Part shown: in pieces, positions 26,727-34,484 of the stretch
Numbering within the stretch: the first letter of the stretch is position 1
Layout: each line of letters opens with the position of its first letter
Assembly: GCF_013391415.1 (NCBI RefSeq)
Contig: NZ_JACAXB010000005.1
Span: 1 to 39,808, forward strand
Origin: Aquitalea sp. LB_tupeE
GTDB taxonomy: Bacteria > Pseudomonadota > Gammaproteobacteria > Burkholderiales > Chromobacteriaceae
Direction: 5' to 3'
Length of the DNA: 39,808 nt
The notes under the pieces: generated by a model
Databases searched by the model: none
Told to the model about the DNA's origin: nothing
Seen by the model: only the letters and a program-made list of their open reading frames with translations
Position numbers and translations under genes: made by a program

Positions 26727-26750
26727 AAACCGGCCCCTGAGGGCCGGTTT
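26727..26750 (-). terminator. Proximal terminator copy of the glutamate dehydrogenase gene
   Basis: Stem AAACCGGCCC / GGGCCGGTTT with loop CTGA, 20 bases beyond the dehydrogenase stop. It differs from the distal copy at one loop base. On the minus strand only four Ts follow before the repeat element begins, so the T run is shorter than in the distal copy. Confidence 0.75.
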
Positions 26751-26770
26751 GTTCACATTGCCTTGGCTGA

Positions 26771-29700
26771 TCAGGCCAGCAGGTGGTTGTTCAGCTCGCG
26801 CATGCCGGCAGACAGCATGGCCAGATCCAGCACACTGAAGGACTGTAACTCGGCAAACATCTGGTAGCACAGTTCCAGCTCGCCACGACGCTTGCTCAGC
26901 CAGACATCGGCAAAAGCCTTGTCGCCGATGGCTTCGCTGAGCGCCAGCTTGGCCAGCTTGCGATGCAGGCGGTACAGGTCGTCACGCAGCGCAGAGCGGG
27001 CCAGCGACTGCCAGCGGTTGTCGCGCGGCAGGCCGGTAATGGCGTCACGCAGCCAGTCCAGTTGCAGATTACGACCCAGCTGGAAGTAGTTCTGTGCCAC
27101 TTCGTCTTGCGACAGTTCGCCACCTTCGCTGATTTCGATGATGTCCATCAGCGGTACGGCAAACTCCAGACGTGCCAGCACGCGGGCCAGTTCCTGCGGC
27201 ATGTTCGGCAGGCTCAGGCGGGCTTCCAGCTCGGCCACGGCCGGGTACTGTTTGGCATCCACCAGGGCCGGCAGACGTGCCAGCAGTTCCTGTACCTTGC
27301 CGGCGTACTGTTCGATCACGGCATTCACCGAGGTGAACGGACGCTTGTTGCGCAGCACCCAGCGGGTGACGCGTTCGATCAGGGTACGCACCAGCACCAT
27401 CATCTGCATTTGCTGGTCGGCCGGAATCAGGTTGTCCAGCGCTTCGATCTGGCCCCACAGGTTTTCCGCATCAAACACGCGGCTGGCAATCCACCAGGCG
27501 CGGGCGATGTCGGCCGCCGAGAACGGCGACTCTTCCTGCAAGCGGAACACGAAGGTGGTGCCCATGCGGTTGATGATCTGGTTGGCCAGCTGGTTGGCGA
27601 TGATTTCGCGACGCAGCTGATGCTGTTCCATCTGCTTGCCAAAACGCTGTTGCAGCGGTTTTGGGAAGTAGTTCACCAGCACCGGCAGGAAGTCGGCATC
27701 GTCAGGCACATCGGTAGCCAGAATAGCCTGATCCAGCGAAATCTTGCTGTAGGCCAGCAATACGGCGATTTCCGGCACGGTGAGACCCTGACGCGCCAGA
27801 CGGCGTTCGTTGATCTGGGTATCGGACGGCAGGTATTCGATTTCGCGGTTCAGTTCGCCCGTCTTTTCCATGTGCGCAATCATGCGGGCATGGGTGGACA
27901 GCATGGAAGCGGCTTCCAGACGCTTGATGGCCAGCACCTGGGTTTGCAGCACGTTGTTGCGCAACACCAGATGGCCTACTTCTTCGGTCATCTCGGCCAG
28001 CAGTTCATTACGCTGTTTCAGCGTCATGTCACCGGCTTGCATCACTGCGCCCAGCAAAATCTTGATGTTGACTTCGTGGTCGGAGCAATCCACACCAGCG
28101 GAGTTGTCGATGGCGTCGGTGGCGATACGGCCGCCGCACAGCGCAAATTCGACACGACCCAGCTGGGTGCAAGTCAGGTTACCGCCTTCGGCCACCACAC
28201 GGGCTTGCAGCTCGTTGCCATTGACACGGACCGGGTCGCAGGCGCGGTCGCGAGCGTCGGCATGGCTCTGCGTGGAAGCCTTGATGTAAGTACCGATACC
28301 GCCGTTGTACAAGAGGTCGATCTTGGCCTTGAGGATTTCATGGATCAGCTCGTTCGGCGCCATGTGGTCCTTGTCGGTTTCCAGCCATGCCTTGACTTCA
28401 GGCGACAGCGGAATGGACTTGGCCGAGCGCTCGAAAATGCCACCACCCTTGGAAATCAGCTCGCGGTTGTAATCTGCCCAGCTGGAACGCGGCAGATTGA
28501 ACAGGCGCGCGCGTTCGGCAAAGCTGGTCTTGGCGTCCGGAGTCGGGTCCAGGAAGATGTGCAGGTGGTTGAACGCGGCCTTCAGGCAGATGTGCTCGGA
28601 CAGCAGCATGCCGTTGCCGAATACGTCGCCCGCCATGTCGCCAATGCCGATCACGCTGAAATCCTGCTCCTGGGTGTTGATGCCCAGGTGGCGGAAGTGG
28701 CGCTTGACCGATTCCCAGGCACCGCGGGCGGTAATGCCCATGCCCTTGTGGTCGTAACCGGCGGAACCACCGGAAGCAAAGGCGTCACCCAGCCAGAAAC
28801 CGTAGGATTCGGAAATGCCGTTGGCGATGTCGGAGAAGGTAGCCGTGCCCTTGTCGGCAGCCACCACCAGGTAGGGATCATCCGGGTCCAGACGGCGCAC
28901 GTCCTTGGGCGGAATGATCTGACCGGTCACCAGGTTGTCAGTCACATCCAGCAGCGCGGAAATGAAGATCTTGTAGCAGGCGATACCTTCGGCCAGGAAG
29001 GCTTCACGGTCGCTCGCTGCCGGCAGTTGCTTGCCGACAAAGCCACCTTTGGAACCCATCGGCACGATGACGGAGTTCTTCACCATCTGTGCTTTCACCA
29101 GCCCCAGCACTTCGGTACGGAAGTCTTCCATGCGGTCGGACCAGCGCAGGCCGCCACGGGCCACCTTGGAGCCGCGCAGGTGTACGCCTTCCACACGCGG
29201 GCTGTATACCCAGATTTCAAACATCGGGCGCGGCTGCGGCAGGAAGGGAATCAGGTTGGATTCCAGCTTGAAGGACATATAGGACTTGAACTGGCCGTCC
29301 GTATCCTTCTGCCAGAAGTTGGTACGGCGGGTAGCCAGAATCACCGCCAGGAAGCCGTTCAGGATGCGGTCTTCATCCAGGTTGGCCACATTGTCCAGCA
29401 GCTCTTTCACTTCGGCCAGCAGCGCGTCGGCACGGGCGTCGTCGGCATTCACCGGGTCCAGACGGGCCACGAACAGCGCCACCAGACGACGGGTGATTTC
29501 CGGGTAGTTGGCCACGCACTGTTCCAGATAGTTCTGGCTGAAGGTGAGGCCGCCCTGACGCAGATACTTGGCCAGCGCACGCACCAGCGAGATTTCACGC
29601 CAATCCAGGCCGGCAATCAGCGCCAGACGGTTGAAACCGTCGTTTTCGCAACGCTTGGCAAAAACCTGGGACAGCAGTTCCTGGAAGTCTTTCTGTACCG

Positions 29701-31582
29701 CTTCGCTGGACATCTGTTCGAAGAAGGCACCCACGTCCAAGCCAAAGTCGCTGATCCACACTGCGGAGCCGTCTTCACGCTCGACACGGTACGGATGCTC
29801 GTCGCGTACCTTGACGCCCATGTTTTCCAGAATCGGCAGGCTGGCGGACAGGCTCATCGGCTCGCCTTCGCGGAACAGCTTCAGGTTGAATGCCTGGTTG
29901 CCGCGATGGAAAGGACGGTACAGCTTCATGGCCAGCGGATTGCTGGCAGATACGGATTCCAACAATTGCACGTCCAGTACCGCATTACGTACGGCAAACT
30001 CTTCGCGGTAAGCCACCGGGAAGGCCGAACGGTAACGCTTGAACAGCAGGTTGCCGGCTTCTTCGCCATGCACTTCCACCAGCTGCTGATGCATTTCTTC
30101 CACCCAGCCACGCACCAGACGGGCGATTTCCGCCTCGATGTCGGATTCGCGGAAGGCCGGCAGCTTGGACGCGTTGGTGCGGATGATGTAATGCACGCGT
30201 GCCAGCGAGCTGTCGCTGATCTGTACGCTGAATTCGGCCGAGCTGCCATTGAAGGCCGTCATCAGCACTTTTTCGATTTTCAGGCGCACTTCGGTATTGA
30301 AGCTGTCACGCGGCACGTAGACCAGGCTGCTGACATAACGGTGGTAGCGGTCCTTGCGCACGAACAGGCGCACACGCGGGCGCTCTTGCAGGCTGACAAT
30401 GCCTTCTGCGATCGGGCCCAGCACATCGGCCGGAATTTCAAACAGTTCGTCTCGCGGATAGCTTTCCAGCACGAAACCCAGGGTCTTGGCTTTGTAGCTG
30501 TCGTCCACGTAGTCGCAGTTGGCCACCACGCTGGCCACTTTCTGACGTACCAGCGGAATGTCTTTCGGCGATGCCTGATAGGCACCGGCGGTATACAGGC
30601 CGAGGAAACGACGCTCGCCTATCACTTCGCCTTTGTCGTTGAAGCGCTTGATGCCGACAAAGTCGACATAGGCCGGGCGGTGGATGATGGAGCGGGTTTG
30701 CGATTTGTTCAGGATGATCAGCTGCGGCAGGTGCGCCAGTTCGCGCAGTTCTTGCGGCAGAGTTTCAAAGCTGGCGGAGTATTCCTTGTCGCCCTGGTCG
30801 CGCAGAATGCCCAGGCCGGAATCCTTGACGATCTTCAGGCTGTCCTTGCCGTCGCGCTTCACCAAGTCGTAATCGCAATAGCCCATGAACAGGAAGTGAT
30901 TGGCCGCCATCCAGCCCAGGAAATCCACGGCTTCCTTGGCTTCCACCGCGCGTTCGCCCTTGACCTTGGCCAGGTCCTTGCCGATGTCGCCTACCACGGC
31001 GCGCATTTTCGGCTCGTCGCTCACCACCAGACGGATGTCGGCAATGATGCGGTTGAGTTCAGCTTCCAGCTTTTGCAGGGTGGCGGCATCGCTGACGCGG
31101 TCGATCTGCACGTGAATGAAGGATTCCAGCGGCAGGCTGCGGTCTTGCGTGCGTTTGACTTCCAGCAGATTGCCGTTCTTGTCGCGACCTACCGACAACA
31201 CCGGGTGCACCAGCAGGTGCAGATTGATGTTGTAGCGCGACAGCAGCATGGAGATGGAGTCGATCAGGAAAGGCATATCGTCGTTGACGACTTCAATCAC
31301 CGAATGGGTGCTTTGCCAGCCATCACGCTCGAAATCGGGAGTATAGATACGCACCTTGTGCTGGCCGGGGCTGCGCTTGCGCGCGAACTCGAAATGGGCC
31401 AGTGCAGCACCGAACAGGTCCAGCGAGGAAAACTGGCGCAGGTCGGCATGCTCGGTTTCTTCGAAGTAGATCGGGAAGAATCCGGCGAGTTGTGGTGTCT
31501 CCTTGGATGAAAGCTTGCTCTCGGCAACGGCCTGAATATCAGCAATCAGGCTCGCCAGTTCGGTCTTGTTGGTAAGCGACAT
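26771..31582 (-). CDS. gdhB: NAD-dependent glutamate dehydrogenase, large (180 kDa) type
   Basis: 1603 residues, matching the large bacterial NAD-GDH class (about 1600). ATG 31582 gives MSLTNKTELASLIADIQA; the upstream extension of the frame lies in promoter DNA. It oxidises glutamate to 2-oxoglutarate and ammonium with NAD+. The N-terminal third holds ACT-like regulatory segments (SVIEVVNDDMPFLIDSISML). The catalytic core has the glutamate-binding GSKGGFVGKQ, DKGTATFSDIANGIS and the NAD-binding VIGIGDMAGDVFGNGML. A helical C-terminal region follows. In Pseudomonas aeruginosa the equivalent enzyme is induced by arginine through the AraC-type ArgR. Here the gene is divergent from an arginine-type transport operon carrying such a regulator, with ArgR-like operators upstream. 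Confidence 0.97.
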   Translation of the reverse strand: MSLTNKTELASLIADIQAVAESKLSSKETPQLAGFFPIYFEETEHADLRQFSSLDLFGAALAHFEFARKRSPGQHKVRIYTPDFERDGWQSTHSVIEVVNDDMPFLIDSISMLLSRYNINLHLLVHPVLSVGRDKNGNLLEVKRTQDRSLPLESFIHVQIDRVSDAATLQKLEAELNRIIADIRLVVSDEPKMRAVVGDIGKDLAKVKGERAVEAKEAVDFLGWMAANHFLFMGYCDYDLVKRDGKDSLKIVKDSGLGILRDQGDKEYSASFETLPQELRELAHLPQLIILNKSQTRSIIHRPAYVDFVGIKRFNDKGEVIGERRFLGLYTAGAYQASPKDIPLVRQKVASVVANCDYVDDSYKAKTLGFVLESYPRDELFEIPADVLGPIAEGIVSLQERPRVRLFVRKDRYHRYVSSLVYVPRDSFNTEVRLKIEKVLMTAFNGSSAEFSVQISDSSLARVHYIIRTNASKLPAFRESDIEAEIARLVRGWVEEMHQQLVEVHGEEAGNLLFKRYRSAFPVAYREEFAVRNAVLDVQLLESVSASNPLAMKLYRPFHRGNQAFNLKLFREGEPMSLSASLPILENMGVKVRDEHPYRVEREDGSAVWISDFGLDVGAFFEQMSSEAVQKDFQELLSQVFAKRCENDGFNRLALIAGLDWREISLVRALAKYLRQGGLTFSQNYLEQCVANYPEITRRLVALFVARLDPVNADDARADALLAEVKELLDNVANLDEDRILNGFLAVILATRRTNFWQKDTDGQFKSYMSFKLESNLIPFLPQPRPMFEIWVYSPRVEGVHLRGSKVARGGLRWSDRMEDFRTEVLGLVKAQMVKNSVIVPMGSKGGFVGKQLPAASDREAFLAEGIACYKIFISALLDVTDNLVTGQIIPPKDVRRLDPDDPYLVVAADKGTATFSDIANGISESYGFWLGDAFASGGSAGYDHKGMGITARGAWESVKRHFRHLGINTQEQDFSVIGIGDMAGDVFGNGMLLSEHICLKAAFNHLHIFLDPTPDAKTSFAERARLFNLPRSSWADYNRELISKGGGIFERSAKSIPLSPEVKAWLETDKDHMAPNELIHEILKAKIDLLYNGGIGTYIKASTQSHADARDRACDPVRVNGNELQARVVAEGGNLTCTQLGRVEFALCGGRIATDAIDNSAGVDCSDHEVNIKILLGAVMQAGDMTLKQRNELLAEMTEEVGHLVLRNNVLQTQVLAIKRLEAASMLSTHARMIAHMEKTGELNREIEYLPSDTQINERRLARQGLTVPEIAVLLAYSKISLDQAILATDVPDDADFLPVLVNYFPKPLQQRFGKQMEQHQLRREIIANQLANQIINRMGTTFVFRLQEESPFSAADIARAWWIASRVFDAENLWGQIEALDNLIPADQQMQMMVLVRTLIERVTRWVLRNKRPFTSVNAVIEQYAGKVQELLARLPALVDAKQYPAVAELEARLSLPNMPQELARVLARLEFAVPLMDIIEISEGGELSQDEVAQNYFQLGRNLQLDWLRDAITGLPRDNRWQSLARSALRDDLYRLHRKLAKLALSEAIGDKAFADVWLSKRRGELELCYQMFAELQSFSVLDLAMLSAGMRELNNHLLA

Positions 31583-31620
31583 GGGGCTTCTCTTGTTGTA
31601 TGCACGGTTTGTGTCGGGGC

Positions 31621-31626
31621 ATTGTA
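31621..31626 (-). promoter_or_regulatory. Candidate -10 of the glutamate dehydrogenase promoter
   Basis: Minus-strand TACAAT, five of six to TATAAT, about 40 bases before the start codon. At 17 bases upstream the -35 position reads AATCCC, a poor match. It directly abuts the ArgR-like site at 31648-31684, as expected for a promoter that needs an AraC-type activator. Confidence 0.4.
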
Positions 31627-31647
31627 GTAAGCCCGCTACCCGCGGGA

Positions 31648-31684
31648 TTTCCTTAATGCGACATCGACTTACAGAAAGATGGGA
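31648..31684 (-). promoter_or_regulatory. ArgR-like operator 2 (near the dehydrogenase promoter)
   Basis: Minus strand: TGTCGC-ATTAAGGA-AA (31663 down to 31648) fits TGTCGC-N8-AA exactly. A second AA lies 21 bases upstream (31670-31669), preceded by CTTTCTGT. Over the 24 bases from CTTT to GCATT it matches operator 1 at 20 positions. The consensus is that reported for the AraC-family ArgR of Pseudomonas aeruginosa. Confidence 0.6.
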
Positions 31685-31745
31685 TGCAGTGCAGCATGAA
31701 AAACCGGCAGCCGGTGCGGTACTGGTTTTTCTCCCACTACTTGCC

Positions 31746-31782
31746 TTATAGCAATGCGACAGCCAATTACAAAAAGGCCGTG
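31746..31782 (-). promoter_or_regulatory. ArgR-like operator 1 (upstream copy)
   Basis: Minus strand: TGTCGC-ATTGCTAT-AA (31761 down to 31746), again an exact fit to TGTCGC-N8-AA, with CTTTTTGT-AA one 21-base period upstream (31776-31767). It lies 98 bases from operator 2 in the same orientation, and about 100 bases before the expected start of the divergent transport operon, so it could serve either gene. Confidence 0.6.
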
Positions 31783-31791
31783 ACAGCCTAC

Positions 31792-31803
31792 ATTGTATAC
31801 AAT
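31792..31803. promoter_or_regulatory. Perfect 12-base palindrome, possible GntR-type operator
   Basis: ATTGTATACAAT is fully symmetric and sits between operator 1 and the transport-operon promoter. The central GT-AT-AC resembles GntR-family operators. No GntR gene is in the window. Confidence 0.35.
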
Positions 31804-31841
31804 CCGACAATCAAGTTATAAGTGACTGATTTTGATGACGT

Positions 31842-31870
31842 TTCACAAGAGTTACAAACTGGCGTAGAAT
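31842..31870 (+). promoter_or_regulatory. Sigma-70 promoter of the basic amino acid ABC operon
   Basis: TTCACA (31842-31847) and TAGAAT (31865-31870), each five of six to consensus, are spaced exactly 17 bases apart. The expected start near 31877 leaves a leader of about 225 bases. Just before the gene an imperfect ten-base hairpin (32052-32061 with 32067-32076) lies without a T run. Confidence 0.55.
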
Positions 31871-32100
31871 GCGCCCCTTCGCAATTTGTTGCTATCCGCA
31901 CCAAATGCGACTGATTGTTGGGCAGGGAGTTTCCGTGCCACCATTGCCTGGCGTCTTCACAGGAGGCGCATGCAGGCATAACAACAACAGGTTCCGGCCG
32001 TGCTGCCCAGGCAGCCACCCCATCCCCGCCGGGTTTACAAAGTAAGACCACGGGAACAAGCAGCACGCTTGCTCCCTGCATGCGAGAAGCAGAGACACAT

Positions 32101-32865
32101 ATGAAGAAGGTTATTTTTGCGGCTGCAGTTGCAGTCAGCCTGTCCGGTTTTGCCAGTCACGCAGAAACCATCCGCTTTGGTGTAGACCTCAACTACCCGC
32201 CGTTCTCCAAGCAAGGTGCCGATGGCAAGCCGGAAGGTTTCGATATCGACATGGCCCAGGCCCTGTGTACCGCCATGAAGGTGAGCTGCCAGATTGTCCC
32301 GCAAGACTGGGACGGCCTGATTCCCGCGCTGAATGCCAACAAGTTCGATGCCATCCTGTCTTCGATGCAAATCACCGAAGAGCGCAAGAAGGCTGTCGAC
32401 TTCAGCAACAAGTACTACAACATCGCCAGCCGCATTGTGGCCAAGAGCAACACCCAGGTGTCGCAAACTTCCTTCAAGGGCAAGAAGATCGGCGTGCTGC
32501 GCGCCTCCACCCAGGAAAAGTTTGCCCGTGACTTCTGGGGCAAGAACGGTGCCACCATCGTGGCTTACACCAAATCCCCTGAATCCTTCCTCGACCTGAA
32601 AGCCGGCCGCGTGGATGCGGTATTTGTTGACGGTGCCGTGGGCGAGCAGGAATTCCTCAAGACCGACGGTGGCAAGGGTTACGCCTTTGTCGGCCCCAAC
32701 TACGCCGACGTGAAGTACTTCGGTCTTGGTGCCGGCATTGCCGTGAAAAAGGGCAATCAGGCCCTGGCCACGCGGATCAACAAGGCCATCGAGCAGATCC
32801 GCAAGGATGGCAGCTACAAGAAAGTACAGGACAAGTACTTCCGCTTTGACGTCTACGGCGGCTAA
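32101..32865 (+). CDS. Basic amino acid ABC transporter substrate-binding protein (HisJ/AotJ type)
   Basis: 254 residues. A Sec signal (MKKVIFAAAVAVSLSGFASHA) is cleaved before ETIRFGVDLNYPPFS, the standard opening of the lysine/arginine/ornithine/histidine family. Family features are GFDIDMAQALC, the Cys pair in ALCTAMKVSC (disulfide in HisJ/LAO proteins), LSSMQITEERKKAVDFSNKY, with the Arg that binds the ligand carboxylate, and GVDAVFVDGAVG-like hinge segments (RVDAVFVDGAVG). It captures the amino acid in the periplasm for the permease pair encoded downstream. ATG 32101 is the only start giving the signal peptide; its ribosome site is weak. A paralogue of identical length follows. Confidence 0.95.
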   Translation: MKKVIFAAAVAVSLSGFASHAETIRFGVDLNYPPFSKQGADGKPEGFDIDMAQALCTAMKVSCQIVPQDWDGLIPALNANKFDAILSSMQITEERKKAVDFSNKYYNIASRIVAKSNTQVSQTSFKGKKIGVLRASTQEKFARDFWGKNGATIVAYTKSPESFLDLKAGRVDAVFVDGAVGEQEFLKTDGGKGYAFVGPNYADVKYFGLGAGIAVKKGNQALATRINKAIEQIRKDGSYKKVQDKYFRFDVYGG

Positions 32866-32895
32866 GCCCGGCGCGTCTGCTGCATAGTCCAGCTT

Positions 32896-32920
32896 GCGCC
32901 GACAGCCAGCCTGTCGGCGC
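32896..32920 (+). other. Strong intercistronic stem-loop between the two binding-protein genes
   Basis: Perfect ten-base stem GCGCCGACAG / CTGTCGGCGC with loop CCAGC and no T run after it. In operons for binding-protein transporters such stems between the binding-protein gene and later genes protect the upstream mRNA and raise binding-protein levels. That role is inferred here. Confidence 0.6.
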
Positions 32921-32962
32921 ACAGGACCACACATCCAACAAAAAAGACCCACCGGAGAAACC

Positions 32963-33727
32963 ATGTTCAAGTCCCTCATGGTGCTGGGCGCGTGCGCGCT
33001 CGGCATGGCCGCTGCTGCCCAAGGCGAAACCCTGCGCTTTGCCACTGATGCCAGTTACCCGCCGTTTTCCCAACAAGGCTCGGACGGCAAGATGAAGGGC
33101 TTCGACCCTGATATCGCCCAGGCCCTGTGTTCTGCCATGAAAGTGAGCTGCGAAGTGGTGCCGCAGGATTTCGACGGCATCATCCCTGCCCTGCAAGCAC
33201 GCAAGTTCGACGCCATCATCGCCTCGATGAACATCACCGAAGAGCGCAAGAAGGTGGTGAGCTTCTCCAACAAGTACTACAACATGCCCAGCCGTCTGGT
33301 GGCCAAGCAAGGCAGCCAGATCAACGATGCCTGGTTCAAGGGCAAGAAGATTGGCGTACTGCGTTCTTCCATCCAGGAAAAATACGCCCGCGACAACTGG
33401 GTGAAGCTGGGCGCAAAACTGGTGGCCTATGCCAAGGCACCGGAATCCTTCCTCGACCTGAAAGCCGGGCGGATTGACGCCAGTTTTGTCGATGCCGCCG
33501 TGGGTGAATCCGACTTCATCAAGACCCCGGCCGGCAAGGGTTACGCCTTTGCCGGGCCGGAGTACAACGAGGTGAAGTACTTCGGCGAAGGCGCCGCCGT
33601 GGCAGTACGCAAGAGTGATGCAGCCTTGCTGGCCCGCATCAACAAGGCCTTGCAGCAGATTCGTGCCGACGGCAGCTACGACAAGATCCAGAAGAAGTAT
33701 TTCAGCTTCGACATCTACGGCAAATAA
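32963..33727 (+). CDS. Second basic amino acid ABC substrate-binding protein, tandem paralogue
   Basis: 254 residues from ATG 32963, preceded by CGGAG at eight bases. The signal peptide MFKSLMVLGACALGMAAAAQG is followed by ETLRFATDASYPPFSQQG. It keeps the Cys pair (ALCSAMKVSC), ASMNITEERKKVVSFSNKYY and the same overall plan as the preceding gene, and is clearly a tandem duplicate. Changes lie in pocket-proximal segments (GVDLNYPPF versus ATDASYPPF; SQIVPQDWDG-type versus CEVVPQDFDG), which would fit a different ligand preference such as arginine versus ornithine, lysine or histidine. It uses the same permease and ATPase by context. Confidence 0.95.
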   Translation: MFKSLMVLGACALGMAAAAQGETLRFATDASYPPFSQQGSDGKMKGFDPDIAQALCSAMKVSCEVVPQDFDGIIPALQARKFDAIIASMNITEERKKVVSFSNKYYNMPSRLVAKQGSQINDAWFKGKKIGVLRSSIQEKYARDNWVKLGAKLVAYAKAPESFLDLKAGRIDASFVDAAVGESDFIKTPAGKGYAFAGPEYNEVKYFGEGAAVAVRKSDAALLARINKALQQIRADGSYDKIQKKYFSFDIYGK

Positions 33728-33794
33728 ACCGTCATGGTGGCGCGGGCGGGCAGTCGTCCGTGCCGTCCCTTCCCGGGAAACACAGGGGTAGTAC

Positions 33795-34484
33795 ATGTTT
33801 TTACACGGATATCTTCCCAGCATCCTCGATGGAGCGGTGCTGACACTGAAACTGGCGGCGGCATCGCTGGCGGTTTCTGTCGTACTGGGCCTGGTTGGCG
33901 CCATGTTCAAGATGGCTCCGTCCAAACCCTTGCGCACGCTGGCCGAGCTTTACTCCACCGTGGTGCGTGGCGTACCGGACCTGGTATGGATGTTCTTGCT
34001 GTTCTTCGGCGTACAGATGCTGCTGAACGACCTGGCCGCAGCCATGGGCTGGGCCGCCCCGGACATCGACCCTTTCATTGCCGGGGTGCTGACACTGGGC
34101 TTCATCTTCGGTGCCTACATGACCGAAACCTTCCGTGGCGCCATCATGGCCGTACCCAAAGGGCAGATGGAGGCCGGTGCCGCCTACGGCATGGGTCCGC
34201 TGCGCATTTTCTGGCGCATCACCTTCCCGCAGATGGTGCGTTTTGCCCTGCCCAGTTTTACCAATAACTGGCTGGTACTGGTCAAATCCACGGCACTGGT
34301 GTCGGTGATCGGCCTGAATGACGTGATGTACCGTGCCGATGCGGCAAAATCCAACACCCAGGAGCCGTTTACCGTCTACATGCTGGTAGCGGTGATCTTC
34401 CTGGTGATCACCAGCGTGTCCAACATCCTGCTGGGCATGCTGGAGCGTCGCTATTCCACCGGTCTGAAGGAGAACGGCCTGTGA
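33795..34484 (+). CDS. Basic amino acid ABC permease (HisQ/AotQ type)
   Basis: 229 residues with about five membrane helices, the usual HisQ size. It starts at ATG 33795 after GGGGTAGTAC and has MFLHGYLPSILDGAVLTLKL, the standard opening of the polar amino acid permease family. The ATPase-contacting EAA loop reads EAGAAYGMGPLRIFWRITFPQ-type (EAGAAYGMGPLRIFWRITFP). It pairs with the next gene product to form the membrane channel. Its stop overlaps the GTG start of that gene by four bases (GTGA), which implies coupled, equimolar synthesis. Confidence 0.95.
   Translation: MFLHGYLPSILDGAVLTLKLAAASLAVSVVLGLVGAMFKMAPSKPLRTLAELYSTVVRGVPDLVWMFLLFFGVQMLLNDLAAAMGWAAPDIDPFIAGVLTLGFIFGAYMTETFRGAIMAVPKGQMEAGAAYGMGPLRIFWRITFPQMVRFALPSFTNNWLVLVKSTALVSVIGLNDVMYRADAAKSNTQEPFTVYMLVAVIFLVITSVSNILLGMLERRYSTGLKENGL

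Noticed and set aside
26963-31510. A 1515-codon open frame on the strand opposite the glutamate dehydrogenase gene
   Set aside because: It mirrors the codon bias of the true gene (rare TTA, CTA and TCA codons leave the opposite frame open). It has no promoter, ribosome site or recognisable protein features, while the minus-strand product has clear family motifs.
31697-31731. A hairpin with A/T tracts (AAAAACC...GGTTTTT) in the divergent promoter region
   Set aside because: The preferred dehydrogenase promoter starts downstream of it, so it would not be in the leader; pairing is imperfect inside the stem.
31745-31772. A sigma-70-like promoter (TTGTAA-N16-TATAAG) on the minus strand
   Set aside because: It overlaps ArgR-like operator 1 almost completely and is probably a by-product of that site; TACAAT at 31621-31626 is better placed for the dehydrogenase.
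31905-32045. A 46-codon leader frame upstream of the first binding-protein gene
   Set aside because: There is no ribosome site, and the peptide has only two clustered basic residues around RHNNNR, so it does not look like an arginine attenuation peptide.
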